Positions 43,546 to 53,587 of a DNA stretch of 64,000 nt are shown here, piece by piece (position 1 is the stretch's first letter; each line of letters starts with the position of its first letter). This DNA is from Amycolatopsis mongoliensis. GTDB taxonomy: Bacteria > Actinomycetota > Actinomycetes > Mycobacteriales > Pseudonocardiaceae. Below the pieces are notes generated by a model that was given only the letters and a program-made list of their open reading frames with translations, was not told the DNA's origin and did no database searches. The stretch is from NCBI RefSeq assembly GCF_030285665.1, contig NZ_CP127295.1:9858001-9922000 (forward strand), in the 5' to 3' direction. Made by a program: the position numbers and the translations under genes.

Positions 43546-44471
43546 ACACCGAATCGGGCGTGCACACCGACCCGCACGCGCTGGACGAACTGAGCGACGC
43601 CGCGTCGCACGAGCACGCCGGGTCCGGGCCGGACGGCGCCGTCGAGGGCTACTCCGCCCGGCGGACGCTGCGGCTCGGCGTCGAGCTGCGGCGCCAGCTC
43701 AAGCGGCGGCGCACGCAGTTCCTGCTCGGGTTCGTCGCGATCCTGCCGTTCATCCTGGTGATCGCGTTCGAGCTCGGGCAGTCGAACCCGAACCGGCGCA
43801 GCGGCGGGTTCGTCGACCTGGCCACGGCGTCCGCGCCGAACTTCGTCGTGCTGGCGCTGTTCGTCTCGGGCACGTTCCTGCTGCCGATGATCGTCGCGTT
43901 GTTCTTCGGCGACACGATCGCGAGCGAAGCGTCGTGGTCGAGCCTGAAGTACCTGCTGGCGGTGCCGGTGCCACGGCAGCGGGTGCTGCGGCAGAAGGCG
44001 ATCGTCTCCGGGCTCCTGTCGGCGGCGGCGCTGGTGCTGCTGCCCCTGGTGTCGCTCGGCGTCGGCGTGCTCTGGTACGGCGCGGGCGACGCGATCAGCC
44101 CGACCGGGGACGCGGTCTCCTTCGGCGACAGCCTGCTGGCCATCGCCCTGTCCACCGTCTACATCATCCTGCAGCTGGCCTGGGTGGCCGGGCTGGCGCT
44201 GGCGCTGAGCGTGTCGACGGACGCCCCGCTCGGCGCGGTCGGCGGCGCGGTGCTGGTGGCGATCCTGTCGCAGATCCTGGACCAGATCACGGCGCTGGAG
44301 GGGCTGCGCAACTACCTGCCGACGCACTACGCGTTCTCGTGGATGGACCTGATCTCGACCGAAGTCGACTGGACGAACCTGGCCAGCGGCATGCTTTCGG
44401 CGGTCATCTACGGGACGGTGTTCTTCCTCTACGCCGGGCGGCGGTTCGCCCGGAAGGACATCACGAGCTGA
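43542..44471 (+). CDS. ABC-2 type transporter permease
   Basis: This 309-residue inner-membrane permease has six TM segments (FLLGFVAILPFILVIAFELG, FVVLALFVSGTFLLPMIVAL, and four more towards the end). SEASWSSLKYLLAVPVPRQR is the coupling-helix region of ABC-2 exporters. The N-terminal 45 residues are acidic and unstructured. It overlaps the fusion gene as GTGA and so must work with its ATPase domain. The exported substrate is unknown; the linked extracellular hydrolase may process it. Confidence 0.87.
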   Translation: MNTESGVHTDPHALDELSDAASHEHAGSGPDGAVEGYSARRTLRLGVELRRQLKRRRTQFLLGFVAILPFILVIAFELGQSNPNRRSGGFVDLATASAPNFVVLALFVSGTFLLPMIVALFFGDTIASEASWSSLKYLLAVPVPRQRVLRQKAIVSGLLSAAALVLLPLVSLGVGVLWYGAGDAISPTGDAVSFGDSLLAIALSTVYIILQLAWVAGLALALSVSTDAPLGAVGGAVLVAILSQILDQITALEGLRNYLPTHYAFSWMDLISTEVDWTNLASGMLSAVIYGTVFFLYAGRRFARKDITS

Positions 44472-44534
44472 AGCGGGTCGTCCGGTCGAGCGAGAAAACC
44501 TGAGCGGGCCGCCCCGCCGGGGTACGGTCTGGCC

Positions 44535-45269
44535 GTGCCGATCACCCTGGACAGCCACCACGACGTCGCCGTGCTGCGGATCGACCACGGCAAGGCCAAC
44601 ACCCTCGACACCGACTCCTGCCGCGAGCTCGTGCTCCGGCTGGAGGAGGCCTCGCAAGCCCGCGCGATGGTGCTCACCGGCACCGGCCGCATCTTCTCCG
44701 CGGGCGTCGACCTCAAGCGGATCCACGAGGGCGGCGCGGCGTACGTGTCGGAGTTCCTGCCGCTGCTGTCCGACGCGCTGCTTGCGGTGTTCGGCTTCCC
44801 GCGTCCGGTGGTCGCCGCGCTGAACGGACCCGCCATCGCCGGCGGCGCCGTGCTCGCGGCCGCGTGCGACCACCGCGTGCTCGGGTCCGGCACCATCGGC
44901 GTGACCGAGCTGCTGGTCGGGGTGCCGTTCCCGCTCTCCGCGCTGGAGATCCTGCGCTGCGCCTACGGCACCGCGCCGCTGCCCGGGCTCACCTACTCGG
45001 GCGCCGTCCACCGCGGCGAGGACGCCCTCGCGCGCGGGCTGGTCGACGAACTGGCGGACGAGGTGCTCGAGCGGGCGCTGGCCGTCGCGAGCCGCCTCGG
45101 TGAGCTGCCCGCCGAGGCGTTCGCGCACACCAAGGCCCAGATCCGCCAGCCCTTCCACGAGCGGATCGCCGAGTACCGCCACACCGACGACCCGGTGGTG
45201 GAGCGGCTGTGGCGCTCACCCGCGGCACTCGCCGCCGTGAAGTCCTATGTGGACAAGGTGCTCCGCTAG
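44535..45269 (+). CDS. Enoyl-CoA hydratase/isomerase family protein
   Basis: This 244-residue crotonase-fold enzyme has the CoA-binding/oxyanion segment IFSAGVDLKRIHEGG and the second oxyanion loop AALNGPAIAGGAVLAAACDH. It keeps the GVTELLVGVPFPLSALEILR region but lacks the standard glutamates of short-chain enoyl-CoA hydratase, so the reaction may be isomerisation or hydrolysis. TACGGT (44523-44528) six bases before the GTG suggests a leaderless transcript. Single gene, followed by palindromic repeats. Confidence 0.85.
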   Translation: MPITLDSHHDVAVLRIDHGKANTLDTDSCRELVLRLEEASQARAMVLTGTGRIFSAGVDLKRIHEGGAAYVSEFLPLLSDALLAVFGFPRPVVAALNGPAIAGGAVLAAACDHRVLGSGTIGVTELLVGVPFPLSALEILRCAYGTAPLPGLTYSGAVHRGEDALARGLVDELADEVLERALAVASRLGELPAEAFAHTKAQIRQPFHERIAEYRHTDDPVVERLWRSPAALAAVKSYVDKVLR

Positions 45270-45369
45270 TGTCGCGCGTCCGAGGCCCGTTGACAGCGGC
45301 CCGGCCCTGCGCGCCAAGATGGCATCGGGTGCAGCGGACCGGGATCTGCCGAGGGTCGCGGCGGCAGGT

Positions 45370-45424
45370 CCGGCGACATGAATGAGTCATTCATGTCGCC
45401 GGACGAGGTGAATGAGTCATTCAC
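45370..45424. repeat. Two GAATGAGTCATTC palindromes, one within a 33-bp perfect dyad
   Basis: ATGAATGAGTCATTCAT (45378-45394) and GTGAATGAGTCATTCAC (45408-45424) are two near-identical palindromes 13 bases apart. The first is extended by GC arms to a perfect 33-nt dyad (45370-45402). They lie in the 241-bp gap between convergent genes and could end both transcripts. Confidence 0.85.
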
Positions 45425-45510
45425 TGCGTCGCGGGAGGGGCTGCACGGGCCGGGCTCCCATGACGCAGGTTCCCGCCGCACCGAACGTCAAACTCCTGCA
45501 ACACGCGACG

Positions 45511-46014
45511 CTAGACGGCGTGGACGCCGCTCTCGACGAGGGCCTTGATGCCCTCGACCGTCTTCTGCATGTTGCCCTGCAGCTCCCCCAGCCGCATCGC
45601 GACGATCTCCTCCTCGTGCTCGGGCATCGAGCCGATGATCGCCGTCAGGTTGGACGGGCCCGGGCCGATCTGGGCCCACTGGCGCAGGATCGTGCCGTCC
45701 CCGTCGGGGACGAGCTCGAAGCGCCACGACGCGGCCGGGTTCGTCACGTCCATCACGGCCCACGCGAACAGCCGCTCGGGCTCGTAGCCGGTCACCGTCG
45801 AGACGGTCTCCCACTCCCCGGCGACCGGGTGGGAGTTGCGGCCGCGGAACTGCGCGCCCAGGCCGGGCTCGGCGCCCTCGACCCAGCCGCCGCCCTGGAA
45901 CTCGCTGGAGAACCGGGCCGGCAGGTCGACGTCCAGCAGCCAGGACCAGACCTCGGCCGGCCGCGCGGCGATGCGGACTTCGACCTGCGTCGTAGGGCAG
46001 TCGGAAACCTTCAT
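45511..46014 (-). CDS. SRPBCC-fold protein
   Basis: This 167-residue helix-grip protein opens with the strand and helix TTQVEVRIAARPAEVWSWLL, has the PARFSSEFQGGGWVEGAEPG turn, and ends in a long C-terminal helix (EHEEEIVAMRLGELQGNMQK). It is related to the polyketide cyclase/dehydrase and AHSA1-like families. No catalytic residues can be assigned, so it may be a ligand-binding or lipid-transfer protein. Start ATG at 46014, monocistronic, divergent from the S37 peptidase gene. Confidence 0.78.
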   Translation of the reverse strand: MKVSDCPTTQVEVRIAARPAEVWSWLLDVDLPARFSSEFQGGGWVEGAEPGLGAQFRGRNSHPVAGEWETVSTVTGYEPERLFAWAVMDVTNPAASWRFELVPDGDGTILRQWAQIGPGPSNLTAIIGSMPEHEEEIVAMRLGELQGNMQKTVEGIKALVESGVHAV

Positions 46015-46200
46015 GGCGGACCCCTCGCTCGATGCCGGTGCCTACGGCTTCGGACCGTACGGGGCGCTGATCACCCGGACAACTCACACGGTGCCCGCGG
46101 TTGCGCACGGGAGAGGACGCGCGCCACCCGACGAAAGTCGGAACCTGACCGATTCTGCGCCCGGACAGCCGATTGCCGACCGCGGCCGGTTCTGTGAGGG

Positions 46201-46213
46201 TCCCACGGTGGGA
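46201..46213 (+). promoter_or_regulatory. Small palindrome before the S37 peptidase gene
   Basis: TCCCAC-G-GTGGGA is a 13-bp dyad 25 bases before the start codon. It could be a repressor site or a small RNA hairpin near the ribosome site (GGAGGG at 46225-46230). No regulator is known. Confidence 0.3.
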
Positions 46214-46237
46214 TCCGAAGCCGGGGAGGGTGCGTCC

Positions 46238-47632
46238 ATGCGCAGACTGTTCACCGCCGTCGCGGCGGTCGTGCTGGCCGTGGTGGGGCTCGCGCCCACC
46301 GCGGGCGCGGCGACCGACATCGAGGCCGCCCTGCGGAAGATCCCCGGCCTGACGATCGTCAAGGAGGACCCGGCGCCGGCCGGGTTCCGGTTCTTCCAGC
46401 TGACCTTCACCCAGCCCGCCGACCACCGCCACCCCGGCGCGGGCACGTTCCAGCAGCGGTTCACCCTGCTGCACCGCGACTTCGCGGCGCCGACGGTCGC
46501 CTTCACCAGCGGCTACAACGTCAACACCGCGCCGAACCGGTCGGAGCCGACGCAGATCGTCGACGGCAACCAGCTTTCGATGGAGTACCGGTACTTCACG
46601 CCGTCGCGGCCCCAGCCGGAGAACTGGGCGCAGCAGCTGACGATCTGGCAGGCCGCCGCGGACGAGCACCGCGCGGTCCAGGCGTTCAAGGCGATCTACC
46701 CGGGCAAGTGGCTGGCCACCGGCGGCAGCAAGGGCGGCATGACCGCGACGTACTTCCGGCGCTTCTTCCCCGACGACGTCGACGCGACGATCCCGTACGT
46801 CGCGCCCAACGACGTCATCGACCCGCTCGACGTCTACAACCGGTTCCTCTCCCGCGTGGGCGACGACCCGGGCTGCCGCGACGCGTTGAAGGCGATCCAG
46901 CGTGACGCGCTGAAACGGCGTGACGAGCTGGGCGCGATCGCCGCGGCGGACGCGGCGAAACGGGGCCTGACGTTCTCGATCGTCGGCTCGGCCGACAAGT
47001 CCCTCGAGATCTCGGTGATCGACTCGTACTTCGCCTTCTGGCAGTACCAGAAGCAGGCGGACTGCGCGACGGTGCCCGCGCCGGGAGCGCCCGCGGCCGT
47101 CGTCTACGCCTGGTACGAAAAGGTGGAGAGCCTCAACACCTATTCGGACCAGGACCTGGCGCCGTTCATCCCGTACTACTACCAGGCGGCCGCGCAGCTG
47201 GGTTCGCCCGAGGCGTACGACGGCTACCTGCGCGACCTGCTCCGCTACCCCGGCGCCGACCAGCCGAAGACGTTCGTGCCCTCGTCGGTCAAGATCCCGC
47301 GGTTCGACTACCTGGCCATGCCGGACATCGACTTCTGGGTCAAGTCGCGCGGGACCCGGCTGCTGTTCGTGTACGGCTCGAACGACCCGTGGGGCGCCGA
47401 GCCGTTCGAGCTGGGCTTCGGCAGCCGCGACTCTTACCGCTACTACGTGCCGGGCGGCAACCACGGGTCGAAGATCGCGCAGCTGCCCGCGGCCGACGCC
47501 GCCGCGGCGACCGCGACGGTCCGGCGCTGGGCGGGGTTGCCCCCTGCCTCGGGTCTGACGGCCCGCAGCGCGCCGGCCGGGTTCCCCGGCTTCGACGCCG
47601 ACCTCACCCTTTCGGCGCGGCCACCGCTGTGA
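46238..47632 (+). CDS. Secreted peptidase, S37 (PS-10) family
   Basis: This 464-residue secreted aminopeptidase-like serine peptidase has a signal peptide at residues 1-26 (RLFTAVAAVVLAVVGLAPTA, AGAA cleavage). The alpha/beta hydrolase body has the nucleophile elbow GGSKGGMTATYFRRFFP, preceded by PGKWLATG. The acid lies in the FVYGSNDPWGAEPF region and the catalytic His in VPGGNHGSKIAQL. The family, known from Streptomyces PS-10, cuts prolyl or tripeptidyl substrates from protein N-termini. ATG at 46238 with GGAGGG seven bases before. Single gene; an extracellular nutrient role is likely. Confidence 0.88.
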   Translation: MRRLFTAVAAVVLAVVGLAPTAGAATDIEAALRKIPGLTIVKEDPAPAGFRFFQLTFTQPADHRHPGAGTFQQRFTLLHRDFAAPTVAFTSGYNVNTAPNRSEPTQIVDGNQLSMEYRYFTPSRPQPENWAQQLTIWQAAADEHRAVQAFKAIYPGKWLATGGSKGGMTATYFRRFFPDDVDATIPYVAPNDVIDPLDVYNRFLSRVGDDPGCRDALKAIQRDALKRRDELGAIAAADAAKRGLTFSIVGSADKSLEISVIDSYFAFWQYQKQADCATVPAPGAPAAVVYAWYEKVESLNTYSDQDLAPFIPYYYQAAAQLGSPEAYDGYLRDLLRYPGADQPKTFVPSSVKIPRFDYLAMPDIDFWVKSRGTRLLFVYGSNDPWGAEPFELGFGSRDSYRYYVPGGNHGSKIAQLPAADAAAATATVRRWAGLPPASGLTARSAPAGFPGFDADLTLSARPPL

Positions 47633-47692
47633 CTTTCCTCAGGCCGGGCGTAGTCTCACGGCACCTTGACGGCCCGGCTTGAGGAGGCACGC

Positions 47693-48082
47693 ATGCCTCG
47701 TCCCGTCCACTTCGAGATCCACGCGAGCGACCCCGAACGCGCGGCGGCCTTCTACACAGCGGTGTTCGGCTGGAAGTTCGAACGCTGGGGCGACGTCCCG
47801 TACTGGGCGATCACGACCGGCGAAGGCCACGGCATCGACGGCGGGCTCGTCCCCCGCGTCGGCCCGGCGCCCGAGGAGTCGGCGCCGGTGCACGGTTTCG
47901 TCAACACGATCGACGTCGCCGACCTCGACCAGGCGCTCGCCGCAGTGACCGAAGCGGGCGGCTCGCCGGCAGTGCCGAAGAACCCGGTGCCGGGTGTCGG
48001 GTGGCTGGCGTACGCCAAGGACACCGAAGGCAACATCTTCGGCATGCTGCAGCCGGACTCGACGGCTTCGGCGCCCGCCTAG
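47693..48082 (+). CDS. VOC-superfamily (glyoxalase/bleomycin-resistance-like) protein
   Basis: This 129-residue protein has a paired beta-alpha-beta-beta-beta fold with FEIHASDPERAAAFYTAVFG, GWKFERWG, FVNTIDVADLDQALAAVTEA, GGSPAVPK and the end AKDTEGNIFGMLQPD. The metal ligands of true glyoxalase I are only partly present (H in HFEIHAS, E in TEGN). The function is open. ATG at 47693 with GAGGAGG seven bases before, preferred over the GTG-type start nine codons upstream. The last four bases overlap the convergent MmcQ gene. Confidence 0.85.
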   Translation: MPRPVHFEIHASDPERAAAFYTAVFGWKFERWGDVPYWAITTGEGHGIDGGLVPRVGPAPEESAPVHGFVNTIDVADLDQALAAVTEAGGSPAVPKNPVPGVGWLAYAKDTEGNIFGMLQPDSTASAPA

Positions 48083-48426
48083 GGGCGTTTCGCCCTCGGC
48101 AGCCGCCGGACGACCTCGTCGTAGGAGGCGTCGATGAGCTCTTCGAGTTCGGCGTCGGGAACATCGGCACCGAGTCCGACACGGTTCCAGCCGTAGCGGC
48201 CGAGGTAGTCCATGACGGTGACGGAGTCCGGGTACCGTTCCCGGATCTCGGCGGCTTCGTCTCGGGTGGCCCCGCACTTGACGGCGACGCTGCCGGGCTC
48301 GTCCTGCCCGATGAAGGCGAAGCCCTTGCCTCCGACCTTCGCGACGAGCACGTGATCACCGAAGGGATAGGTCTCCTCGGCCCCCGGCTTGCCGAGACAG
48401 TACGCGACGACGGCTTCGACGTTCAC
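48079..48426 (-). CDS. MmcQ/YjbR-family protein
   Basis: This 115-residue protein of the MmcQ/YjbR family has a double-wing fold and may bind DNA. Signatures are YCLGKPGAEETYPFGDHVLV, KVGGKGFAFIG, VAVKCGATRDEAAEIRERYP and GRYGWNRVGL. GTG start at 48426. The 3' end overlaps the VOC gene by four bases. Role unknown. Confidence 0.85.
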   Translation of the reverse strand: MNVEAVVAYCLGKPGAEETYPFGDHVLVAKVGGKGFAFIGQDEPGSVAVKCGATRDEAAEIRERYPDSVTVMDYLGRYGWNRVGLGADVPDAELEELIDASYDEVVRRLPRAKRP

Positions 48427-48605
48427 TGATCGAGTCTCCCCTCCGCACGGTCAAGCCATGCCGACGCGAGCCGACCGCAACGGCCGAGCCGCGCCCCGCA
48501 GACCGCCGCAGCACTGTGCCGGCCGACCACCGCACCACCCGGCGAGCGGCCGCACCGCCGAGCACCACGGGCACCGGCGCATCCCCTCGGCCGCCCTGCT
48601 CCCGG

Positions 48606-50762
<2,157 letters not shown>

Positions 50763-50769
50763 GTCCACC

Positions 50770-50792
50770 AGAGTAGGCCGACCCACCGACAA
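50770..50792 (-). promoter_or_regulatory. RecA-NDp/PafBC-type DNA-damage promoter of uvrB
   Basis: On the minus strand TTGTCGGTG (50792-50784), eight bases, then TACTCT (50775-50770) matches the consensus TTGTCRGTG-N8-TANNNT known from mycobacterial LexA-independent DNA-damage promoters driven by PafBC. Expression of uvrB should therefore be induced by genotoxic stress. Confidence 0.85.
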
Positions 50793-50808
50793 TTTCCGTC
50801 GGGCCTGG

Positions 50809-51420
50809 TCAGCGGGGCCGGAACACCGTGACGGAGGTGACTTCGCCACCGGTCACGGCGCAGTGCAGGACGGCGCCCGGCACGGGGTCGTCCCCGAAGC
50901 ACGAGACCAGCACCCGGTCGGGTCCGGTCGCCTGGACCTCGGTGCGCGGGAACTCCGCCAGCACCTCGCCGGCCTCGGCTCCGGGTTCGGCGAGGTGAGC
51001 CAGCACCACCTCGCGCGCCGACGGCGGGGGCGGGATGGGGAGGCCGTGCCCTTCGAAGAGGCGGTTCAGCTGGTCGGCCGCCGAAACCGCGCGGGGGAAC
51101 CCCGCGAACGCCGACGTCTGGACGACGACTTCGCAGATCTCGGCCGGCGACAGTCCCGAGGCGAGGCCCGTGCGGAGGTGGACGCTCAGCGGCGGGCCGA
51201 CCATCCCCGCCGCGACGATCGCCGCCAGGGTGGCCGCCTCCCGCGTCCGGCTGTCCAGCGCCGGGCGTTCGTGCAGGTGGCCGTAGACGGTGCCGACCGC
51301 CAGCTCGCCCAGCGCCGGCACGGTGGCGAACAACGCGTCGAGCCGCTGCGCACCGTCCTCGACCAGCCCGGCGAAGTTCTCGCGGCCCCGGTCGTGCAGG
51401 TCCGCTATCGGCTCGGTCAT
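50809..51420 (-). CDS. Carboxymuconolactone-decarboxylase-like protein with C-terminal extension
   Basis: This is a 203-residue protein. Residues 1-125 form the all-helical CMD/AhpD-like fold: [60 protein letters not shown] and [19 protein letters not shown]. The redox CxxC of AhpD is absent, so it belongs with the decarboxylase-like branch. Residues 130-203 form a small beta-rich extra domain with two cysteines ([20 protein letters not shown]), which resembles an NTF2-like fragment. It is 46 bp from uvrB on the same strand but upstream of uvrB's own promoter. Confidence 0.75.
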   Translation of the reverse strand: MTEPIADLHDRGRENFAGLVEDGAQRLDALFATVPALGELAVGTVYGHLHERPALDSRTREAATLAAIVAAGMVGPPLSVHLRTGLASGLSPAEICEVVVQTSAFAGFPRAVSAADQLNRLFEGHGLPIPPPPSAREVVLAHLAEPGAEAGEVLAEFPRTEVQATGPDRVLVSCFGDDPVPGAVLHCAVTGGEVTSVTVFRPR

Positions 51421-51432
51421 CGCGATCCCCTC

Positions 51433-52845
51433 TCAGCAGTTGCAGTCACAACAGGAGCAGCAGTCGCAACAGCCGTCACAGCCACCGCAGTCGCAGCCCC
51501 CGCAGTCGCCGCCCCCGCCCGAGTGCGGTTTCCCGCTCCACGGCCCAGGATAGGGATCGCGGCAGCAGAACTGGCAGGTGCAGCACATGTAGGGCGTGAG
51601 CGCGCAGCCGAGGAGGAAGTTGCGCTTCTTCGGCGGGACGGCGAACTTGGGGTACCAGAGCCCGCCACCCTTGCCGTCGAGCGGCTCCGGACCACCGGAA
51701 TCACCCGGCCCACCCGGACCACCGGGCCCGCCCGGACCTCCAGGTCCACGCGGACCCCGGCCGCCGGGGCCGCCCGGGCCGGGCGCGCCCGGCGGCGGAA
51801 CCGGCCCCGGCGGCGGAAAGCCCTGCGGCGCACCGGAACCCGGAGGCACCTGGGGCGGGTACTGCTGCGGAGCCGGTCCGCGGCCGATCCAGCCCGGCGG
51901 CGGCTGCTGAGGGTGCTGCGGCGGCGTGGGTCCCGGCCCGATCCACCCGGGCGGCGGCTGCTGCCCGGCGTCCGGGCCGTGGGCGTGTGCCGAGCCGTGC
52001 CCGAAGGCGCGTCGCACCGCCTGGCGCAGTTCGTGGACCAGCAACGCGTGCACGAGAGCCGGCTTCGCGAACTCGGCTTCCCGCAACGCCAGTTCCACCC
52101 CGAGCACCGCGTCGTCGCACAACCGCCGCGCCTCGCCGAGTGAGGTTCCGGTGGCCCGCAACGGGTTCCAGGCGCCCACGGCGGCGTCGGCCGCGTGGTC
52201 CTCGACCGCGTCCAGCAGGTGGGCCACCCGCCCGAACAGCCGGCCCGCCTCCGCCAGCGGGGCCATGTTCCCGGGGCGGGCGGCCAGCTCCGCGGTCCGC
52301 GCGAAGGCCGCGGAGGTGGCCAGCTCGGCGGGCTCGGTCGCGAGGAGCGCCGAGTCACCGAAGCGCACCGAGTGCTCCAACGAACCCTGCCGGGAGACCG
52401 CCTCCACCAGCACCGAAGTGTCGAAGCCGACCCGGCCGCCGGTGCTGCTGCCCTGCGAAGCCCACCGGGCCGCGACCCGCCGCGCGGCCACGGCCACCGG
52501 ACGCCGGCCGAAGGCGCCGTCGCGGTCCTCGACGTGGTCGCCCACCTTCGCCGCGGCCAGCACCAGCGACACCGCGGCGGCGAGCTGGGCACCTTCCCCC
52601 CGCGCCACCGTCGCCGGGCGCATACCCCGCAGCGGGCACGGCCCCGCGTCCCGGCGCAGGTCGGCGCGCGGTGCCTGTGCCTCGACCAGCGCGGAGATGA
52701 TCAGCCCGTCGTAGTTGGTGACGACGCGGGCCAGCTGGCCGTGTTCGTCGCGCAGCGTGAGACACAGCCCGCACAGGTGCGCGAGCCAGTCCGCGTGCAG
52801 GCTTTCGGACAGCCGGTGCCGGCACGGCCTGATGATCCCGAACAT
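51433..52845 (-). CDS. DUF5685-type protein with Gly-Pro repeat and extremely Cys-rich C-terminus
   Basis: This is a 470-residue protein. Residues 1-290 are a helical domain opening MFGIIRPCRHRL, with HLCGLCLTLRDEHGQLAR (several Cys, probably metal-binding). I recall this as the DUF5685 family, all-helical and prenyltransferase-like. Residues about 305-400 are a low-complexity Pro/Gly linker with repeated GGPGGPG triplets, collagen-like. The last 70 residues carry about 20 cysteines, in MCCTCQFCCRDP and then CGGCDCGGCDGCCDCCSC. That tail is probably a metal- or thiol-rich surface. ATG at 52845. The stop lies 12 bp before the CMD-like gene. Function unknown. Confidence 0.7.
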   Translation of the reverse strand: MFGIIRPCRHRLSESLHADWLAHLCGLCLTLRDEHGQLARVVTNYDGLIISALVEAQAPRADLRRDAGPCPLRGMRPATVARGEGAQLAAAVSLVLAAAKVGDHVEDRDGAFGRRPVAVAARRVAARWASQGSSTGGRVGFDTSVLVEAVSRQGSLEHSVRFGDSALLATEPAELATSAAFARTAELAARPGNMAPLAEAGRLFGRVAHLLDAVEDHAADAAVGAWNPLRATGTSLGEARRLCDDAVLGVELALREAEFAKPALVHALLVHELRQAVRRAFGHGSAHAHGPDAGQQPPPGWIGPGPTPPQHPQQPPPGWIGRGPAPQQYPPQVPPGSGAPQGFPPPGPVPPPGAPGPGGPGGRGPRGPGGPGGPGGPGGPGDSGGPEPLDGKGGGLWYPKFAVPPKKRNFLLGCALTPYMCCTCQFCCRDPYPGPWSGKPHSGGGGDCGGCDCGGCDGCCDCCSCCDCNC

Positions 52846-52951
52846 CCCCAGTTCCCCTCGACTCCCCGGACGGTCGGCGCACCTTAGCCCGAACGTGTGG
52901 CGCGCGCGTCGCGTGTGCGCGATTCGTGACCCGCCCGGCAGGATGAGCGCC

Positions 52952-53470
52952 ATGGCCGCACTGCACCCGCCGAAGGTCGAGGTCTTCGACCCCGCCGCGC
53001 GCGCGAACATCGACCCGAAGGGGATCGTCCGGGACGTCGAGGAGTACCGCGAGGAGCCGTTCGGCCTGTATCTCGCCCGCCCGGCACCCGGGCGCGCCCA
53101 GTTCCACTACCTCGAGTCGTGGCTGGTGCCCGGGCTCGGCCTGCGGCTCACCGACTTCTGGTTCTCCCCCGGCCACGAACGCGACCAGGACTTCTACCTC
53201 GACGTCGTCCGCGTCCGCCGCGACGGCCCCCGCTGGGTCGCCACCGACCTCTACGTCGACCTGGTGCTCAAGGACAAGCTGTCGCTGCGGGTGATCGACA
53301 CCGACGAGCTCCTCGAGGCCCACGCCGCCGGTCTCGTGACCGCCGAAGACGCGCAGTACGCGCTCGAGACCACCTACGCGGCGGTGGAGGGGCTGGCCGC
53401 GCACGGGTACGACCTCGCCGCCTGGCTGTCCACGAAGGACATCGCGCTGACCTGGCGGCGCCACCCCTAG
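52952..53470 (+). CDS. DUF402-family protein
   Basis: This 172-residue soluble protein of the DUF402 (FomD/Ntdp-like) family has the fold signatures RDVEEYREEPFGLYLARPAP, DFWFSPGHERDQDFYLDVV, the acidic metal-binding patch DLYVDLVLKDKLSLRVIDTD and DELLEAHAAGLV. Characterised relatives are nucleoside-diphosphate or CMP-ester hydrolases; the Asp-rich strand is preserved here, so hydrolase activity is plausible. Two ATGs compete (52943 and 52952); I use 52952 because AGGATGAG is then at ribosome-site distance. Divergent from the DUF5685 gene. Confidence 0.8.
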   Translation: MAALHPPKVEVFDPAARANIDPKGIVRDVEEYREEPFGLYLARPAPGRAQFHYLESWLVPGLGLRLTDFWFSPGHERDQDFYLDVVRVRRDGPRWVATDLYVDLVLKDKLSLRVIDTDELLEAHAAGLVTAEDAQYALETTYAAVEGLAAHGYDLAAWLSTKDIALTWRRHP

Positions 53471-53587
53471 GGGCCGCCGCATCCTCCGAACGATGGATGC
53501 GATGCGGACCGTTCCGATGACGCGCCGCCCCGGGCTGCCGCGGGATTCTCGTTCCGTCGGAAACGGATCGAGAAGGGGGACGGCGCC

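Noticed and set aside
43173..45182. 669-residue minus-strand open frame over the permease and enoyl-CoA hydratase genes
   Set aside because: Spans several real plus-strand genes and shows no protein-like composition.
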